Below, piece after piece: positions 24,855 to 33,698 of a DNA stretch of 64,000 nt. The translations under genes were made by a program, and so were the position numbers. Each line of letters begins with the position of its first letter. The first letter of the stretch is position 1. The stretch comes from Paraburkholderia silvatlantica (lineage in GTDB: Bacteria; Pseudomonadota; Gammaproteobacteria; Burkholderiales; Burkholderiaceae): contig NZ_QEOL01000038.1 of NCBI RefSeq assembly GCF_003096715.1, forward strand, positions 1 through 64,000, written 5' to 3'. Below the pieces are notes generated by a model. That model made no database searches. It had not been told where the DNA came from and saw nothing but the letters and a program-made list of their open reading frames with translations.

Positions 24855-27722
24855 ATGAGCGACAGCACGCTAGCGAAAAGCTTCGAGCCCCAGACCATCG
24901 AGGCCCACTGGGGCCCCGAATGGGAGCGTCGAGGCTACGCCGCCGCGACCTTCGAGCCCGGCCGCAAGAACTTCTCGATCCAGTTGCCGCCGCCCAACGT
25001 CACCGGCACGCTGCACATGGGGCACGCGTTCAACCAGACGATCATGGACGGTCTCGCGCGCTATCACCGCATGCTCGGCGAGAACACGCTGTGGGTGCCG
25101 GGCACGGACCACGCGGGCATCGCGACGCAGATCGTGGTCGAGCGCCAGCTCGACGCGCAGAAGGTCTCGCGCCACGACCTGGGCCGCGAGAAGTTCGTCG
25201 AGCGCGTGTGGGAGTGGAAGCAGCAGTCGGGTTCGACCATCACGGGTCAGGTGCGGCGTCTGGGCGCCTCGATCGACTGGTCGCGCGAATACTTCACGAT
25301 GGACGACAAGATGTCGGCCGCCGTGCGCGACGTGTTCGTGCAGCTCTATGAACAGGGCCTGATCTATCGCGGCAAGCGCCTCGTGAACTGGGACCCGGTG
25401 CTGCTCACCGCCGTCTCGGACCTCGAAGTGGCGAGCGAAGAGGAAAACGGCAACCTGTGGCACCTGCGCTATCCGCTCGCGGACGGCTCGGCCACGCTGA
25501 CCGTGGCCACGACGCGCCCGGAAACCATGCTCGGCGACACGGCCGTGATGGTGCACCCCGAGGACGAGCGCTACGCGCACCTCATCGGCAAGATGGTCAG
25601 GCTGCCGCTCACGGACCGCGAGATCCCCGTCATCGCCGACGAATACGTGGATCGCGAGTTCGGCACGGGCGTCGTGAAGGTCACGCCCGCGCACGACTTC
25701 AACGACTACCAGGTGGGCCTGCGCCACGGCCTGCCGATGATCGAGATCCTCACGCTCGACGCGAAGATCAACGACAACGCACCTGAAAAATACCGCGGCC
25801 TCGACCGCTTCGAGGCGCGCAAGCAGGTCGTGGCCGACTTCGAGGCGCTGGGTCTGCTCGACTCGGTGCAGCCGCACAAGCTCATGGTGCCGCGCGGCGA
25901 CCGCACGGGCGTGGTGATCGAGCCGATGCTCACGGACCAATGGTTCGTGGCGATGACGAAGGCCGCGCCCGAAGGTACCTTCAATCCCGGCAAGTCGATC
26001 ACCCAGACCTCGCTCGACGTGGTGCGCAGCGGCCAGATCAAGTTCGTGCCGGAAAACTGGACCACGACCTATTATCAGTGGCTCGAAAACATCCAGGACT
26101 GGTGCATCTCGCGCCAGCTCTGGTGGGGCCACCAGATCCCGGCGTGGTACGGCGAGAACGGCGAGATCTTCGTTGCGAAGAGCGAGGAGGAAGCGCGCGC
26201 ACAGGCCGATGCCAAGGGCTACAAGGGCGCATTGAAGCGCGACGAAGACGTGCTCGACACGTGGTTCTCGTCGGCGCTCGTGCCGTTCTCGTCGCTCGGC
26301 TGGCCGCAACAGACGCCAGAACTGAAGGCCTTCCTGCCCTCTTCCGTGCTGGTCACGGGCTTCGACATCATCTTCTTCTGGGTGGCGCGCATGGTCATGA
26401 TGACCACGCACTTCACCGGCAAGGTGCCGTTCGACACGGTGTACGTGCACGGCCTCGTGCGCGACGCCGAAGGCCAGAAGATGTCCAAGAGCAAGGGCAA
26501 CACGCTCGACCCGATCGACATCGTCGACGGCATCGACCTCGAAGCGCTGGTCGCCAAGCGCACGACCGGCCTCATGAATCCGAAACAGGCCGCGACCATC
26601 GAAAAGAAGACGCGCAAGGAGTTCCCGGACGGCATTCCCGCGTTCGGCACCGACGCGCTGCGCTTCACGATGGCTTCCATGGCCACGCTCGGGCGCAACG
26701 TGAACTTCGACCTCGCGCGCTGCGAGGGCTATCGCAACTTCTGCAACAAGCTCTGGAACGCCACGCGCTTCGTGCTGATGAACTGCGAAGGCCACGACTG
26801 CGGTTTCAGCAAGCCGGGCGCATGCCAGCCGGGCGATTGCGGCCCCGGCGGCTACACGGACTTCTCGCAGGCCGACCGCTGGATCGTCTCGCTGCTGCAG
26901 CGCGTGGAAGCCGAAGTCGCGAAGGGCTTCGCGGACTATCGCTTCGACAACGTGGCCAACGCCATATACAAGTTCGTCTGGGACGAATACTGTGACTGGT
27001 ATCTGGAACTGGCGAAGGTGCAGATCCAGACGGGTACGCCCGAGCAGCAGCGCGCCACGCGCCGCACGCTGCTGCGCGTGCTGGAAACGGTGCTGCGCCT
27101 CGCGCATCCGGTGATTCCGTTCATCACCGAAGCGCTGTGGCAGAAGGTGGCGCCGCTCACCGACGCGTACCCGCAAGGCGCCGCGGAAGGCGAAGCGTCG
27201 ATCATGGTGCAGCGCTATCCGCAGGCCGAGCAGAAGAAGATCGACGAAGCCGCGGAACAGTGGGCCGCCGACCTGAAGGCCGTGATCGACGCATGCCGCA
27301 ACCTGCGTGGCGAGATGGGCCTCTCGCCCGCCACGAAGGTGCCGCTGCTCGTCACGGGCAACGCCGGGCGCCTCGCGACGTTCGCGCCCTATGCGCAGGC
27401 GCTGGCCAGGCTGTCGGAGGTCCAGATCATCGCCGACGAAGCGGCGCTCGACGCGGCCTCGGCAGGCGCGCCAGTTGCTATCGTTGGGACGGACAAGCTG
27501 GTGCTGAAGGTGGAGATCGACGTAGCCGCCGAACGCGAACGCCTGTCGAAGGAAATCGCCCGCCTCGGCAACGAGGTCACGAAGTGCAGGGCCAAGCTCG
27601 GAAATGACAGTTTCGTAGCAAAAGCACCGCCTGCAGTCGTTGAGCAGGAGCAGAAAAGACTGGCAGAATACCAGGCAACGCTGGACAAGCTGACCGCGCA
27701 ACTCACGCGGTTGCCGGCCTGA
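24855..27722 (+). CDS. valS: Valyl-tRNA synthetase
   Basis: A class I aminoacyl-tRNA synthetase of 955 residues that charges tRNA-Val. The HIGH-type motif lies in PPPNVTGTLHMGHAFN (about residues 42-57) and the KMSKS motif in GQKMSKSKGNTLDPID (about residue 545). The editing (CP1) domain includes TVATTRPETMLGDTAVMVHP. The C-terminal coiled-coil arm (residues about 885-950) begins VEIDVAAERERLSKEIARLG and is family-typical. A small cysteine-containing insertion (SKPGACQPGDCGPGG, about 653) is a lineage detail. The ATG at 24855 gives the usual start. Confidence 0.97.
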   Translation: MSDSTLAKSFEPQTIEAHWGPEWERRGYAAATFEPGRKNFSIQLPPPNVTGTLHMGHAFNQTIMDGLARYHRMLGENTLWVPGTDHAGIATQIVVERQLDAQKVSRHDLGREKFVERVWEWKQQSGSTITGQVRRLGASIDWSREYFTMDDKMSAAVRDVFVQLYEQGLIYRGKRLVNWDPVLLTAVSDLEVASEEENGNLWHLRYPLADGSATLTVATTRPETMLGDTAVMVHPEDERYAHLIGKMVRLPLTDREIPVIADEYVDREFGTGVVKVTPAHDFNDYQVGLRHGLPMIEILTLDAKINDNAPEKYRGLDRFEARKQVVADFEALGLLDSVQPHKLMVPRGDRTGVVIEPMLTDQWFVAMTKAAPEGTFNPGKSITQTSLDVVRSGQIKFVPENWTTTYYQWLENIQDWCISRQLWWGHQIPAWYGENGEIFVAKSEEEARAQADAKGYKGALKRDEDVLDTWFSSALVPFSSLGWPQQTPELKAFLPSSVLVTGFDIIFFWVARMVMMTTHFTGKVPFDTVYVHGLVRDAEGQKMSKSKGNTLDPIDIVDGIDLEALVAKRTTGLMNPKQAATIEKKTRKEFPDGIPAFGTDALRFTMASMATLGRNVNFDLARCEGYRNFCNKLWNATRFVLMNCEGHDCGFSKPGACQPGDCGPGGYTDFSQADRWIVSLLQRVEAEVAKGFADYRFDNVANAIYKFVWDEYCDWYLELAKVQIQTGTPEQQRATRRTLLRVLETVLRLAHPVIPFITEALWQKVAPLTDAYPQGAAEGEASIMVQRYPQAEQKKIDEAAEQWAADLKAVIDACRNLRGEMGLSPATKVPLLVTGNAGRLATFAPYAQALARLSEVQIIADEAALDAASAGAPVAIVGTDKLVLKVEIDVAAERERLSKEIARLGNEVTKCRAKLGNDSFVAKAPPAVVEQEQKRLAEYQATLDKLTAQLTRLPA

Positions 27723-27801
27723 GCGCCATATCGGCCAAAGGCTGTCACGCGTGGCGCCGCACCCGTGGCGTCACGCGAGCACCAGGACAGGGACTAAAGA
27801 C

Positions 27802-28683
27802 ATGCTGAAAGTGACAAAAGCCGTATTCCCGGTAGCGGGCCTCGGCACGCGTTTCCTGCCGGCCACGAAAGCCAGCCCGAAGGAAATGCTGCCCGTGGTC
27901 GACAAGCCGCTCATCCAGTACGCGGTCGAAGAAGCCGTGGCGGCGGGCATCACGGAAATGATCTTCGTGACTGGGCGCAGCAAGCGCGCGATCGAGGACC
28001 ATTTCGACAAGTCGTACGAGATCGAGGCCGAACTCGAAGCGCGCGGCAAGGCCAAGCTGCTCGAACTGGTGCGCAACATCAAGCCGAACAACGTCGACTG
28101 CTTCTACGTGCGTCAGCCCGAGGCGCTCGGCCTCGGCCACGCCGTGCTGTGCGCGGAAAAGCTCGTGGGCGACAACCCGTTCGCCGTGATTCTTGCGGAC
28201 GACTTGCTCTACGGCACGCCGCCCGTCATGCAGCAGATGGTCGAAGTGTTCGACCACTACCATAGCTCGGTGCTCGGCGTGGAAGAGATTCCGCCCTCGG
28301 AAACGCGCTCGTACGGCATTGTCGACGGCAAGGAGTGGGAAGACTCGATCGTCAAGCTCTCGGGCATCGTCGAGAAGCCGGCGCCGGAAGTCGCGCCGTC
28401 GAACCTCGGCGTGGTCGGCCGCTACGTGCTCAAACCGCGCATTTTCGAGCATCTGAAGTCGATCAAGCCGGGCGCGGGCGGCGAGTTGCAGCTCACCGAC
28501 GCGATCCAGTCGCTGCTCGCCGACGAGCAGGTGCTCGCCTACAAGTACCACGGCACGCGCTTCGACTGCGGCAGCAAGCTCGGCTACCTGAAGGCGACGG
28601 TGGAGTTCGCGCTGCGTCACCCGGAAGTCGGCGCGGATTTCGACGAGTACCTGCGTACGCGCAAGCCGGTGCTGGAAGGCTAG
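27802..28683 (+). CDS. galU: UTP-glucose-1-phosphate uridylyltransferase
   Basis: A 293-residue enzyme making UDP-glucose for envelope polysaccharides and trehalose. It has the nucleotide-binding GLGTRFLPATKASPKEMLP loop (residues about 13-31), the ILADDLL acid motif and FDCGSKLGYLKATVEF near the end. The start MLKVTKAVFPVAGLGTRF at 27802 is chosen over an upstream ATG that lacks homology. It lies 79 bp after valS. A strong terminator follows. Confidence 0.96.
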   Translation: MLKVTKAVFPVAGLGTRFLPATKASPKEMLPVVDKPLIQYAVEEAVAAGITEMIFVTGRSKRAIEDHFDKSYEIEAELEARGKAKLLELVRNIKPNNVDCFYVRQPEALGLGHAVLCAEKLVGDNPFAVILADDLLYGTPPVMQQMVEVFDHYHSSVLGVEEIPPSETRSYGIVDGKEWEDSIVKLSGIVEKPAPEVAPSNLGVVGRYVLKPRIFEHLKSIKPGAGGELQLTDAIQSLLADEQVLAYKYHGTRFDCGSKLGYLKATVEFALRHPEVGADFDEYLRTRKPVLEG

Positions 28684-28720
28684 GCGCCCCCGGCTCAGAC
28701 ATTCCGGCCCGGCGCAAATG

Positions 28721-28755
28721 AAAATGGCCCGCATTCTCATGCGGGCCATTTTTTT
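28721..28755. terminator. Bidirectional terminator between galU and tusA
   Basis: A perfect 14-bp stem (28721-28734 with 28739-28752) with a TCTC loop and flanking A and T runs. It serves galU and the convergent tusA gene. Confidence 0.9.
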
Positions 28756-28767
28756 CGGCCGATGCGC

Positions 28768-29001
28768 TTAGCGCCGGCGCATCAGGAACACGAACGTCTC
28801 TTCCTGCTTCGAGCTTTCCACGATCTCGTTGCCGGTTTGCTTCGCGAAGGCGGCGAAATCGCGCTGCGAGCCGGGATCGGTCGCGAGAACCTTGAGGACC
28901 TGGCCGCTTTCCATGTCGGCGAGCGCCTTCTTGGCGCGCAGGATCGGCAGCGGGCAGTTCAGCCCGCGCGCATCCACTTCCTTGTGAACCTGAATCTGCA
29001 T
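28768..29001 (-). CDS. tusA: TusA/SirA-family sulfur carrier protein
   Basis: A 77-residue small protein of the TusA family, which accepts persulfide sulfur from cysteine desulfurase for tRNA thiolation and other pathways. The hallmark DARGLNCPLPILRAKKAL carries the sulfur-bearing Cys16. The length matches the family exactly when translation begins at 29001 (MQIQVHKEVD). It is a single gene, convergent with galU. Confidence 0.9.
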   Translation of the reverse strand: MQIQVHKEVDARGLNCPLPILRAKKALADMESGQVLKVLATDPGSQRDFAAFAKQTGNEIVESSKQEETFVFLMRRR

Positions 29002-29114
29002 CGGGGTTGGATCCTTCGGTGGCGCACCGTCACGGCGTGAGACAGCGCTGGCAATAGCATCGATTTTACCGCAGCCACGCCAGCCGCCGCTTGCGTCCCG
29101 ATCACGCGCCTCGC

Positions 29115-30170
29115 TCACAGCGTGACCGCCGCCCCCGTATGCAGCGATTCGCGCAGCGCCTGGCCGATGCGCGTGGCCTCCAGCGCGTCTTCGAGCGTCG
29201 CGCCGAGGCTCCCCTTCTGCGCGTCACCTGCCTTGCGCGCCGCGACTTCCGCGACGAACGCCTGCGCTTCGATCAGGAACGCCTCTTCGAAACGGTCGAA
29301 GAACGTGGGCGTGCAGACGCTGCGCACGCCCGTCGCGTCGTAGACATCGACGCGATTCGCGCGCGGGATGCGGCCGATCGCCAGTGCGCCCGCCGTGCCG
29401 ATCACTTCGCTCGACGTGTCGTTGCCGTGCGCCATCGTGCGCGAGGCGTAAAACATCGCGAGTCGGCCGCCCTCGAACTCGCAGATCGCCACGCCGTTGT
29501 CCACGTCGCCCGATTCGCGCAGGCCTTCGTGCAGCGCGATCGCCCCCGCGGCATAAACGCGCGTGGCGCGCGGCTTGCCGAGCAGCCAGCGCGCGACGTC
29601 GATGTCGTGGACCGTGCAGTCGAGAAAAATGCCGCCCGAAGTCGGCGCGAAGCGCACGAAAAAACCTTCGGGATCGTTGAGATCGCAGGTCTGCGAGCGC
29701 ACCAGAAACGGCCTGCCGATCGCGCCCGCCTGCACTTTTGCGTAGGCATCCTGATAACTTGGATCGAAGCGGCGCATGAAGCCGATGGTGACCTGCCGGC
29801 CGGCATGACGGCGCGACACGTTCACCACCCGCTCGCACTCGGCCACGTCGAGCGAAAGTGGCTTTTCGCAGAACACGTGCTTGCCCGCTTCGAGCGCCTG
29901 CACGATCTGCCCGGCGTGCAATGCCGAAGGCGTGACGAGCCACACTGCGTCGACCGCTTGATCGGCCAGCAGGTCGGCGTACTCGCCGTACAGCCGCGCG
30001 GCCGGCAGCGCCTCGCGCGCCCACGCGAGATCCGCTTCGAGCGGACTGCACGCGGCCGCGAGCGTTGCACCCGGCACGCGATACGCCAGGTTCTGCGCAT
30101 GCCGCCGCCCCAGCCTCCCCAGTCCCGCCACGCCCACGCGCAACGGCCGGGCACGATCGATTGCCTGCAT
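29115..30170 (-). CDS. Gfo/Idh/MocA-family dehydrogenase, second inositol-type enzyme
   Basis: A 351-residue NAD(P)-dependent oxidoreductase. The Rossmann loop is VGVAGLGRLGRRHAQNLA (residues about 12-29), the catalytic EKPLSLDVAECE follows near 100, and a GGIFLDCTVHDIDVARWLLG segment supplies the usual Asp/His pair. It is the last gene of the rpiR-iolG unit, 35 bp after iolG. It is therefore likely to act on an inositol isomer or ketoinositol (IolG, IolU or IolW type). The start is uncertain: an ATG at 30215 overlaps the iolG stop and is equally open, with the extra residues coded by a 9-bp repeat. Confidence 0.82.
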   Translation of the reverse strand: MQAIDRARPLRVGVAGLGRLGRRHAQNLAYRVPGATLAAACSPLEADLAWAREALPAARLYGEYADLLADQAVDAVWLVTPSALHAGQIVQALEAGKHVFCEKPLSLDVAECERVVNVSRRHAGRQVTIGFMRRFDPSYQDAYAKVQAGAIGRPFLVRSQTCDLNDPEGFFVRFAPTSGGIFLDCTVHDIDVARWLLGKPRATRVYAAGAIALHEGLRESGDVDNGVAICEFEGGRLAMFYASRTMAHGNDTSSEVIGTAGALAIGRIPRANRVDVYDATGVRSVCTPTFFDRFEEAFLIEAQAFVAEVAARKAGDAQKGSLGATLEDALEATRIGQALRESLHTGAAVTL

Positions 30171-30198
30171 CCTCGCTCTCCTCGCTCTCCTCGCTTGC
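30171..30198. repeat. 9-bp tandem repeat (3 units) in the iolG / dehydrogenase junction
   Basis: Three copies of a CTCGCTCTC-like unit, the last diverged. On the minus strand they read GAGAGCGAG and could supply a GAGGAG-type ribosome-binding site for the ATG at 30170, or encode Arg-Ala repeats if translation begins at 30215. Confidence 0.65.
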
Positions 30199-30204
30199 CC
30201 CGCT

Positions 30205-31227
30205 TCAGTCGCCAAGCGTCACCACACGGCCCTCGCGCCACGACAGCGAGGCGGCTTCGGCCAGCTCCAGCGCCTTCAGGCCGTCGGCGACCGACGTGCG
30301 CACCGGCACGCCCTGCGTCACGGCTTCGTGAAAGTGCGCCATTTCGCTCGCGTAGGCCGCGCGATAGCGTTCGAGGAAGAACGCCTCGGGCACGTCCTGC
30401 GCAACGGCGGTCTTCGACCACGCCACGACTTCGGTCGGCTTCATGTTGCCCGCCTGCAGCATGCCCTCGCTGCCCAGCACCTCGAAGCGCTGGTCGTAGC
30501 CATAGGCCGCGCGCCGCGCCGTGTTGATCTGGCAAAGGCGCCCGCGCTTCGTGCGAATCGTGACCGCCGTCGAGTCGATGTCGCCCGCGTCGGCAATCGC
30601 CGGATCCGACAGGCAACTGCCCGTGGCATGCACGCTCGACGCCTCGTCGCCGAGGATCCAGCGGAAGATGTCGAAGTCGTGGATCAGCATGTCCTTGAAG
30701 ATGCCGCCCGAATGCTTGATGTACTCCACGGGCGGCGCGCCCGGATCGCGGCTCGTGACGATCAGCATTTCCGGCGTGCCGATCTCGCCTGCGTCGAGGC
30801 GCGTCTTCAGCGCGGCGAAGGTCGGATCGTAGCGGCGCTGGAAGCCGATCATGGCCACGACGCCCGCGCGCTGAACCGCCTCCGCGCAGGCGCGAGCGCG
30901 CTCGATGGTCAGGTCGACGGGCTTTTCGCAGAAGATAGGCTTGCCGGCCGCGGCCGACTTCAGGATCAGTTCGGCGTGCGTATCGGTGCTCGAGCAGATC
31001 ACCGTGGCGCCGATCGAAGCGTCGCCGAACGCGGCGTCCACGTCCACGACCTGCGCGCCGTGCTGGGCGGCGAGCGCGGCGGCGGCTTCGCGATTGACAT
31101 CGACTACGTACTTCAGACGCACGCCCGGCTGGCGCGCGAGATTGCCCGCATGGATGCGGCCAATGCGCCCCGCTCCAAATACCGCCACATCGAGCGTTTG
31201 CGCTGCGCCGCTTGCTGCACTAGTCAT
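30205..31227 (-). CDS. iolG: myo-Inositol 2-dehydrogenase
   Basis: A 340-residue NAD-dependent Gfo/Idh/MocA enzyme that makes 2-keto-myo-inositol, the first catabolic step. The dinucleotide loop VAVFGAGRIGRIHAGNLA, the catalytic FCEKPVDLTIERA and KHSGGIFKDMLIHDFDIFRW are exactly the IolG pattern. The start at 31227 is supported by GGAGGA seven bases upstream. It overlaps the end of the RpiR gene by 8 bp and precedes a second dehydrogenase gene, so the three are one transcript running away from the transporter and iolCDEB genes. Confidence 0.93.
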   Translation of the reverse strand: MTSAASGAAQTLDVAVFGAGRIGRIHAGNLARQPGVRLKYVVDVNREAAAALAAQHGAQVVDVDAAFGDASIGATVICSSTDTHAELILKSAAAGKPIFCEKPVDLTIERARACAEAVQRAGVVAMIGFQRRYDPTFAALKTRLDAGEIGTPEMLIVTSRDPGAPPVEYIKHSGGIFKDMLIHDFDIFRWILGDEASSVHATGSCLSDPAIADAGDIDSTAVTIRTKRGRLCQINTARRAAYGYDQRFEVLGSEGMLQAGNMKPTEVVAWSKTAVAQDVPEAFFLERYRAAYASEMAHFHEAVTQGVPVRTSVADGLKALELAEAASLSWREGRVVTLGD

Positions 31228-32110
31228 CGTATCCTCCGGTGTCGGTCGATTCTTCCACGTTGAGTTCGAGCCGGTACGCAAGCGCAATGAAAAGCGCCTG
31301 GCACAGGCAGAAAGTGCTGGTGAGCGAGCGGAACGCGAACGCGCTCCCCTCCTTCACATAAAGTTGCGCGTTCGCGTGGCGCGCGAGCGGCGAGAGCTGG
31401 CTGTCGGTGATGACGAGCGTCCTGGCGTGATGCTGCTGCGCCACGCGCAGGCAGTACTGCGTCTCTTTTCCATAGGGCGCGAAGCTGATGGCGATCACCA
31501 CGTCGCCCTTCTTCACGCCGCGGATCTGTTCGTGATACATGCCGCCGAGCCCCGAGACGAGGTGCACGCGCTTGCGCGTGTGCTGCAAGGCATAGACGAT
31601 GTAGCTCGCCACCGGAAACGAGCGGCGCACGCCGATCACGTAGATGTTGTCCGCCTGCTCGAGCATCTTTACGGCTTCGTCGAACTGCGCGCCGTCGAGG
31701 CCCGCTTCGAGTTCGTCCAGCCCGCTGCGGCATGCGCCGATGAACTCGCGCGCCACGGCGCCGCCCATGTCCGGGCTCGCCTCGCCTTCCTTGGCGTCGA
31801 TCAACTGGCGAATGCGCTGCTGATAGCTCGTGGCCGAGGCGCCCTGTCCCGCATAGGCCTGACGGAACACGGCCTGCAGGTCGGAGAAGCCCGAAAAGCC
31901 GAAGCGCTGCGCAAAGCGCACGACCGCCGAAGGATGCACGCCGCAGCTCGCGGCAATATCGCTCGTGCGGTCCATCATCACGCTCGCGCGGTGCTGCTCG
32001 ATGTAGGTCGCGATGCTTTTCAGCTGACGCGGCAGCGCCTCGTAGTCCTGCGCAATGCGCTGCATCAATTCGTCTACGCCTGCTACGGCGTCGGTTGTGT
32101 CATCCGCCAT
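31220..32110 (-). CDS. RpiR-family regulator of inositol genes (IolR-like)
   Basis: A 296-residue regulator. The N-terminal helix-turn-helix spans about residues 15-90 (TSDIAASCGVHPSAVVRFAQ). The C-terminal SIS sugar-phosphate-sensing domain (about 125-265) contains NIYVIGVRRSFPVASYIVYA. It is first in the rpiR-iolG unit and divergent from the ABC transporter and iolCDEB genes. This is the usual place for a repressor that responds to an inositol intermediate. Two palindromes in the intergenic DNA are candidate sites. Repression rather than activation is inferred from rhizobial IolR. Confidence 0.88.
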   Translation of the reverse strand: MADDTTDAVAGVDELMQRIAQDYEALPRQLKSIATYIEQHRASVMMDRTSDIAASCGVHPSAVVRFAQRFGFSGFSDLQAVFRQAYAGQGASATSYQQRIRQLIDAKEGEASPDMGGAVAREFIGACRSGLDELEAGLDGAQFDEAVKMLEQADNIYVIGVRRSFPVASYIVYALQHTRKRVHLVSGLGGMYHEQIRGVKKGDVVIAISFAPYGKETQYCLRVAQQHHARTLVITDSQLSPLARHANAQLYVKEGSAFAFRSLTSTFCLCQALFIALAYRLELNVEESTDTGGYDD

Positions 32111-32188
32111 GTTCGTTTTCCCCGGCTGCTTGCCGCACTGCCGCAAAGCCTTACCAGGCCTTGATTCCACGGCATGCCGACGGAGCCG

Positions 32189-32194
32189 ATTATA
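32189..32194 (-). promoter_or_regulatory. -10 element of the rpiR-iolG transcript
   Basis: A perfect TATAAT on the minus strand, about 79 bp before the RpiR start codon. The expected -35 (near 32212-32217) falls inside the palindrome at 32211-32230. Confidence 0.6.
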
Positions 32195-32210
32195 GGCAGC
32201 GTGTCACACG

Positions 32211-32230
32211 AATGGAACAGATTTTCCATT
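32211..32230. promoter_or_regulatory. Palindromic operator GGAA-N6-TTCC in the iol intergenic region
   Basis: AATGGAA (32211-32217) and TTCCATT (32224-32230) are perfect 7-bp inverted arms around CAGATT. From memory, the site proposed for the RpiR-type repressor IolR of Sinorhizobium is GGAA-N6-TTCC, which this matches exactly. It overlaps the predicted -35 of the leftward promoter. Confidence 0.7.
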
Positions 32231-32235
32231 TTTAT

Positions 32236-32258
32236 TTGCAATGAAATTTTCGTTGCAA
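32236..32258. promoter_or_regulatory. Second palindrome in the iol intergenic region
   Basis: A 23-bp imperfect palindrome with TTGCAA at one end (32236-32241) and again at the other (32253-32258). Its GAAA...TTTC core echoes the first site. The right TTGCAA may also serve as a -35 with TACTCT (32276-32281) at 17-bp spacing, so a bound repressor would block the transporter promoter. Confidence 0.6.
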
Positions 32259-32399
32259 GTCGCGAGGCGATGTCCTACTCTTGTCGATGAGCGCTGCAGC
32301 GGGTGCAGGTAACAAGCAGCATGTCAAAAGCGGCATGGCAAAAGCACGGCTGCGGCATTCACCCCAAGAACGAACGACAGACCGAGAAAGGTGGAGACA

Positions 32400-33461
32400 A
32401 TGACTCAACGCAAGGGCAAGACCCTGCTCCGAAGGTTGGCCGCAGCGCTCGCGCTGGCAGCGGGACTGACCGGTGCGAGCGTCCTCAGCGCCCCAACGGC
32501 GCAGGCCGCCGACGCGCATTTCGTGCTGATCAGCCACGCGCCCGATTCCGATTCGTGGTGGAACACGATCAAGAACGCCATCAAGCAGGCCGACGAAGAC
32601 TGGAACGTCGGGACCGACTACCGCAATCCACCCAACGGGGACATCGCCGACATGTCGCGCCTGATCGAACAGGCCGCCGCGCGCAACTACGACGGCGTGA
32701 TCGTCACCATCGCCGACTACGACGTGCTCAAGAGCTCCATCGGCAAGGTCACGCAAAAGAAAATCCCGCTCGTGACGATCAACTCGGGCACCGAAGAACA
32801 GAGCGAGAAGCTCGGCGCGATCATGCACGTGGGTCAGCCTGAATATGTGGCGGGCCACGCAGCCGGCGAAAAAGCCAAGGCCGCGGGCGTGAAGTCGTTC
32901 CTGTGCGTGAATCACTTCGCGACCAACGCCGTGTCGTTCGAACGCTGCCGCGGTTTTGCCGATGCGCTAGGCGTGGACTACAAGACCTCGACGATCGACT
33001 CCGGCCAGGACCCGACGGAAATCCAGTCGAAGGTGAGCGCGTATCTGCGCAACCATCCGAACACGGGCGCGATCCTCACGCTCGGCCCGGTGCCGGCGGC
33101 CGCCACGCTCAAGGCTGTCGACCAGATGGGCCTCGCGGGCAAGATCTACTTCTGCACGTTCGACTTCTCGGATGACATAGCCAAGGCGATCCGCGCGGGC
33201 ACCATCCAGTTCGCGATCGACCAGCAGCCGTACCTGCAGGGCTATATCCCCGTGGCCGTGCTCGCGATCGTGAAGAAGGAGCACACCACGGACCCGCAGA
33301 AGATCCGCCAGATCCTCGAAGCGAATCCGAAGTTCAAGCAGCGTCTCGAAACCTATGGCCTGCAGCCCTCGTACGGACCGAAGAATATCCGCTCGGGTCC
33401 GGGCTTCATCACCAAGGACAATCTCGACAAGGTCGTGAAGTACGCCGGTCAGTATCGCTAA
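32400..33461 (+). CDS. Sugar/inositol ABC transporter periplasmic binding protein
   Basis: A 353-residue periplasmic binding protein of the ribose/inositol cluster. A signal peptide of about 36 residues ends APTAQA before ADAHFVLISHAPDSDSWWN. The type I fold shows DMSRLIEQAAARNYDGVIVT and AIDQQPYLQGYIPVAVLAIV, which line the sugar-binding cleft in this family. The ATG at 32400 is preferred over a GTG nine bases earlier because an AAAGGTGGAG ribosome-binding site lies just upstream. The context makes myo-inositol, or a related cyclitol, the likely ligand. Confidence 0.9.
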   Translation: MTQRKGKTLLRRLAAALALAAGLTGASVLSAPTAQAADAHFVLISHAPDSDSWWNTIKNAIKQADEDWNVGTDYRNPPNGDIADMSRLIEQAAARNYDGVIVTIADYDVLKSSIGKVTQKKIPLVTINSGTEEQSEKLGAIMHVGQPEYVAGHAAGEKAKAAGVKSFLCVNHFATNAVSFERCRGFADALGVDYKTSTIDSGQDPTEIQSKVSAYLRNHPNTGAILTLGPVPAAATLKAVDQMGLAGKIYFCTFDFSDDIAKAIRAGTIQFAIDQQPYLQGYIPVAVLAIVKKEHTTDPQKIRQILEANPKFKQRLETYGLQPSYGPKNIRSGPGFITKDNLDKVVKYAGQYR

Positions 33462-33698
33462 GCATTTTTCGTCAGCCACGCGCGGCGGCGGCTCGCATCT
33501 TCCGATGCCCATCGCCTCTCGCCAGCCCCGCCGCGCGCCATTCACCGTGTTGCTTCTCCTGCAAGGCCGTCGCTTGTGGGGAATGCGCTCGGGCATTTGA
33601 GTCAACGCAGGTGCAACCGCACCTCACACGGCCGATCGCCGTGCATAGGATCCGGGTAGGACGCTCAAGCGCCAACTCGGGTCAATACAGGAGACATC

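Noticed and set aside
24870..27701. A 943-codon open frame antisense to valS
   Set aside because: It mirrors the codon structure of valS on the other strand, a usual effect of very high GC at third positions. The translation is Arg/His/Ala-rich with no domain.
33462..33698. A gene or RNA in the 237-bp gap between the binding-protein and permease genes
   Set aside because: Only short, weak hairpins are visible and no supported frame. It is probably untranslated mRNA that lets the binding protein be made in excess.
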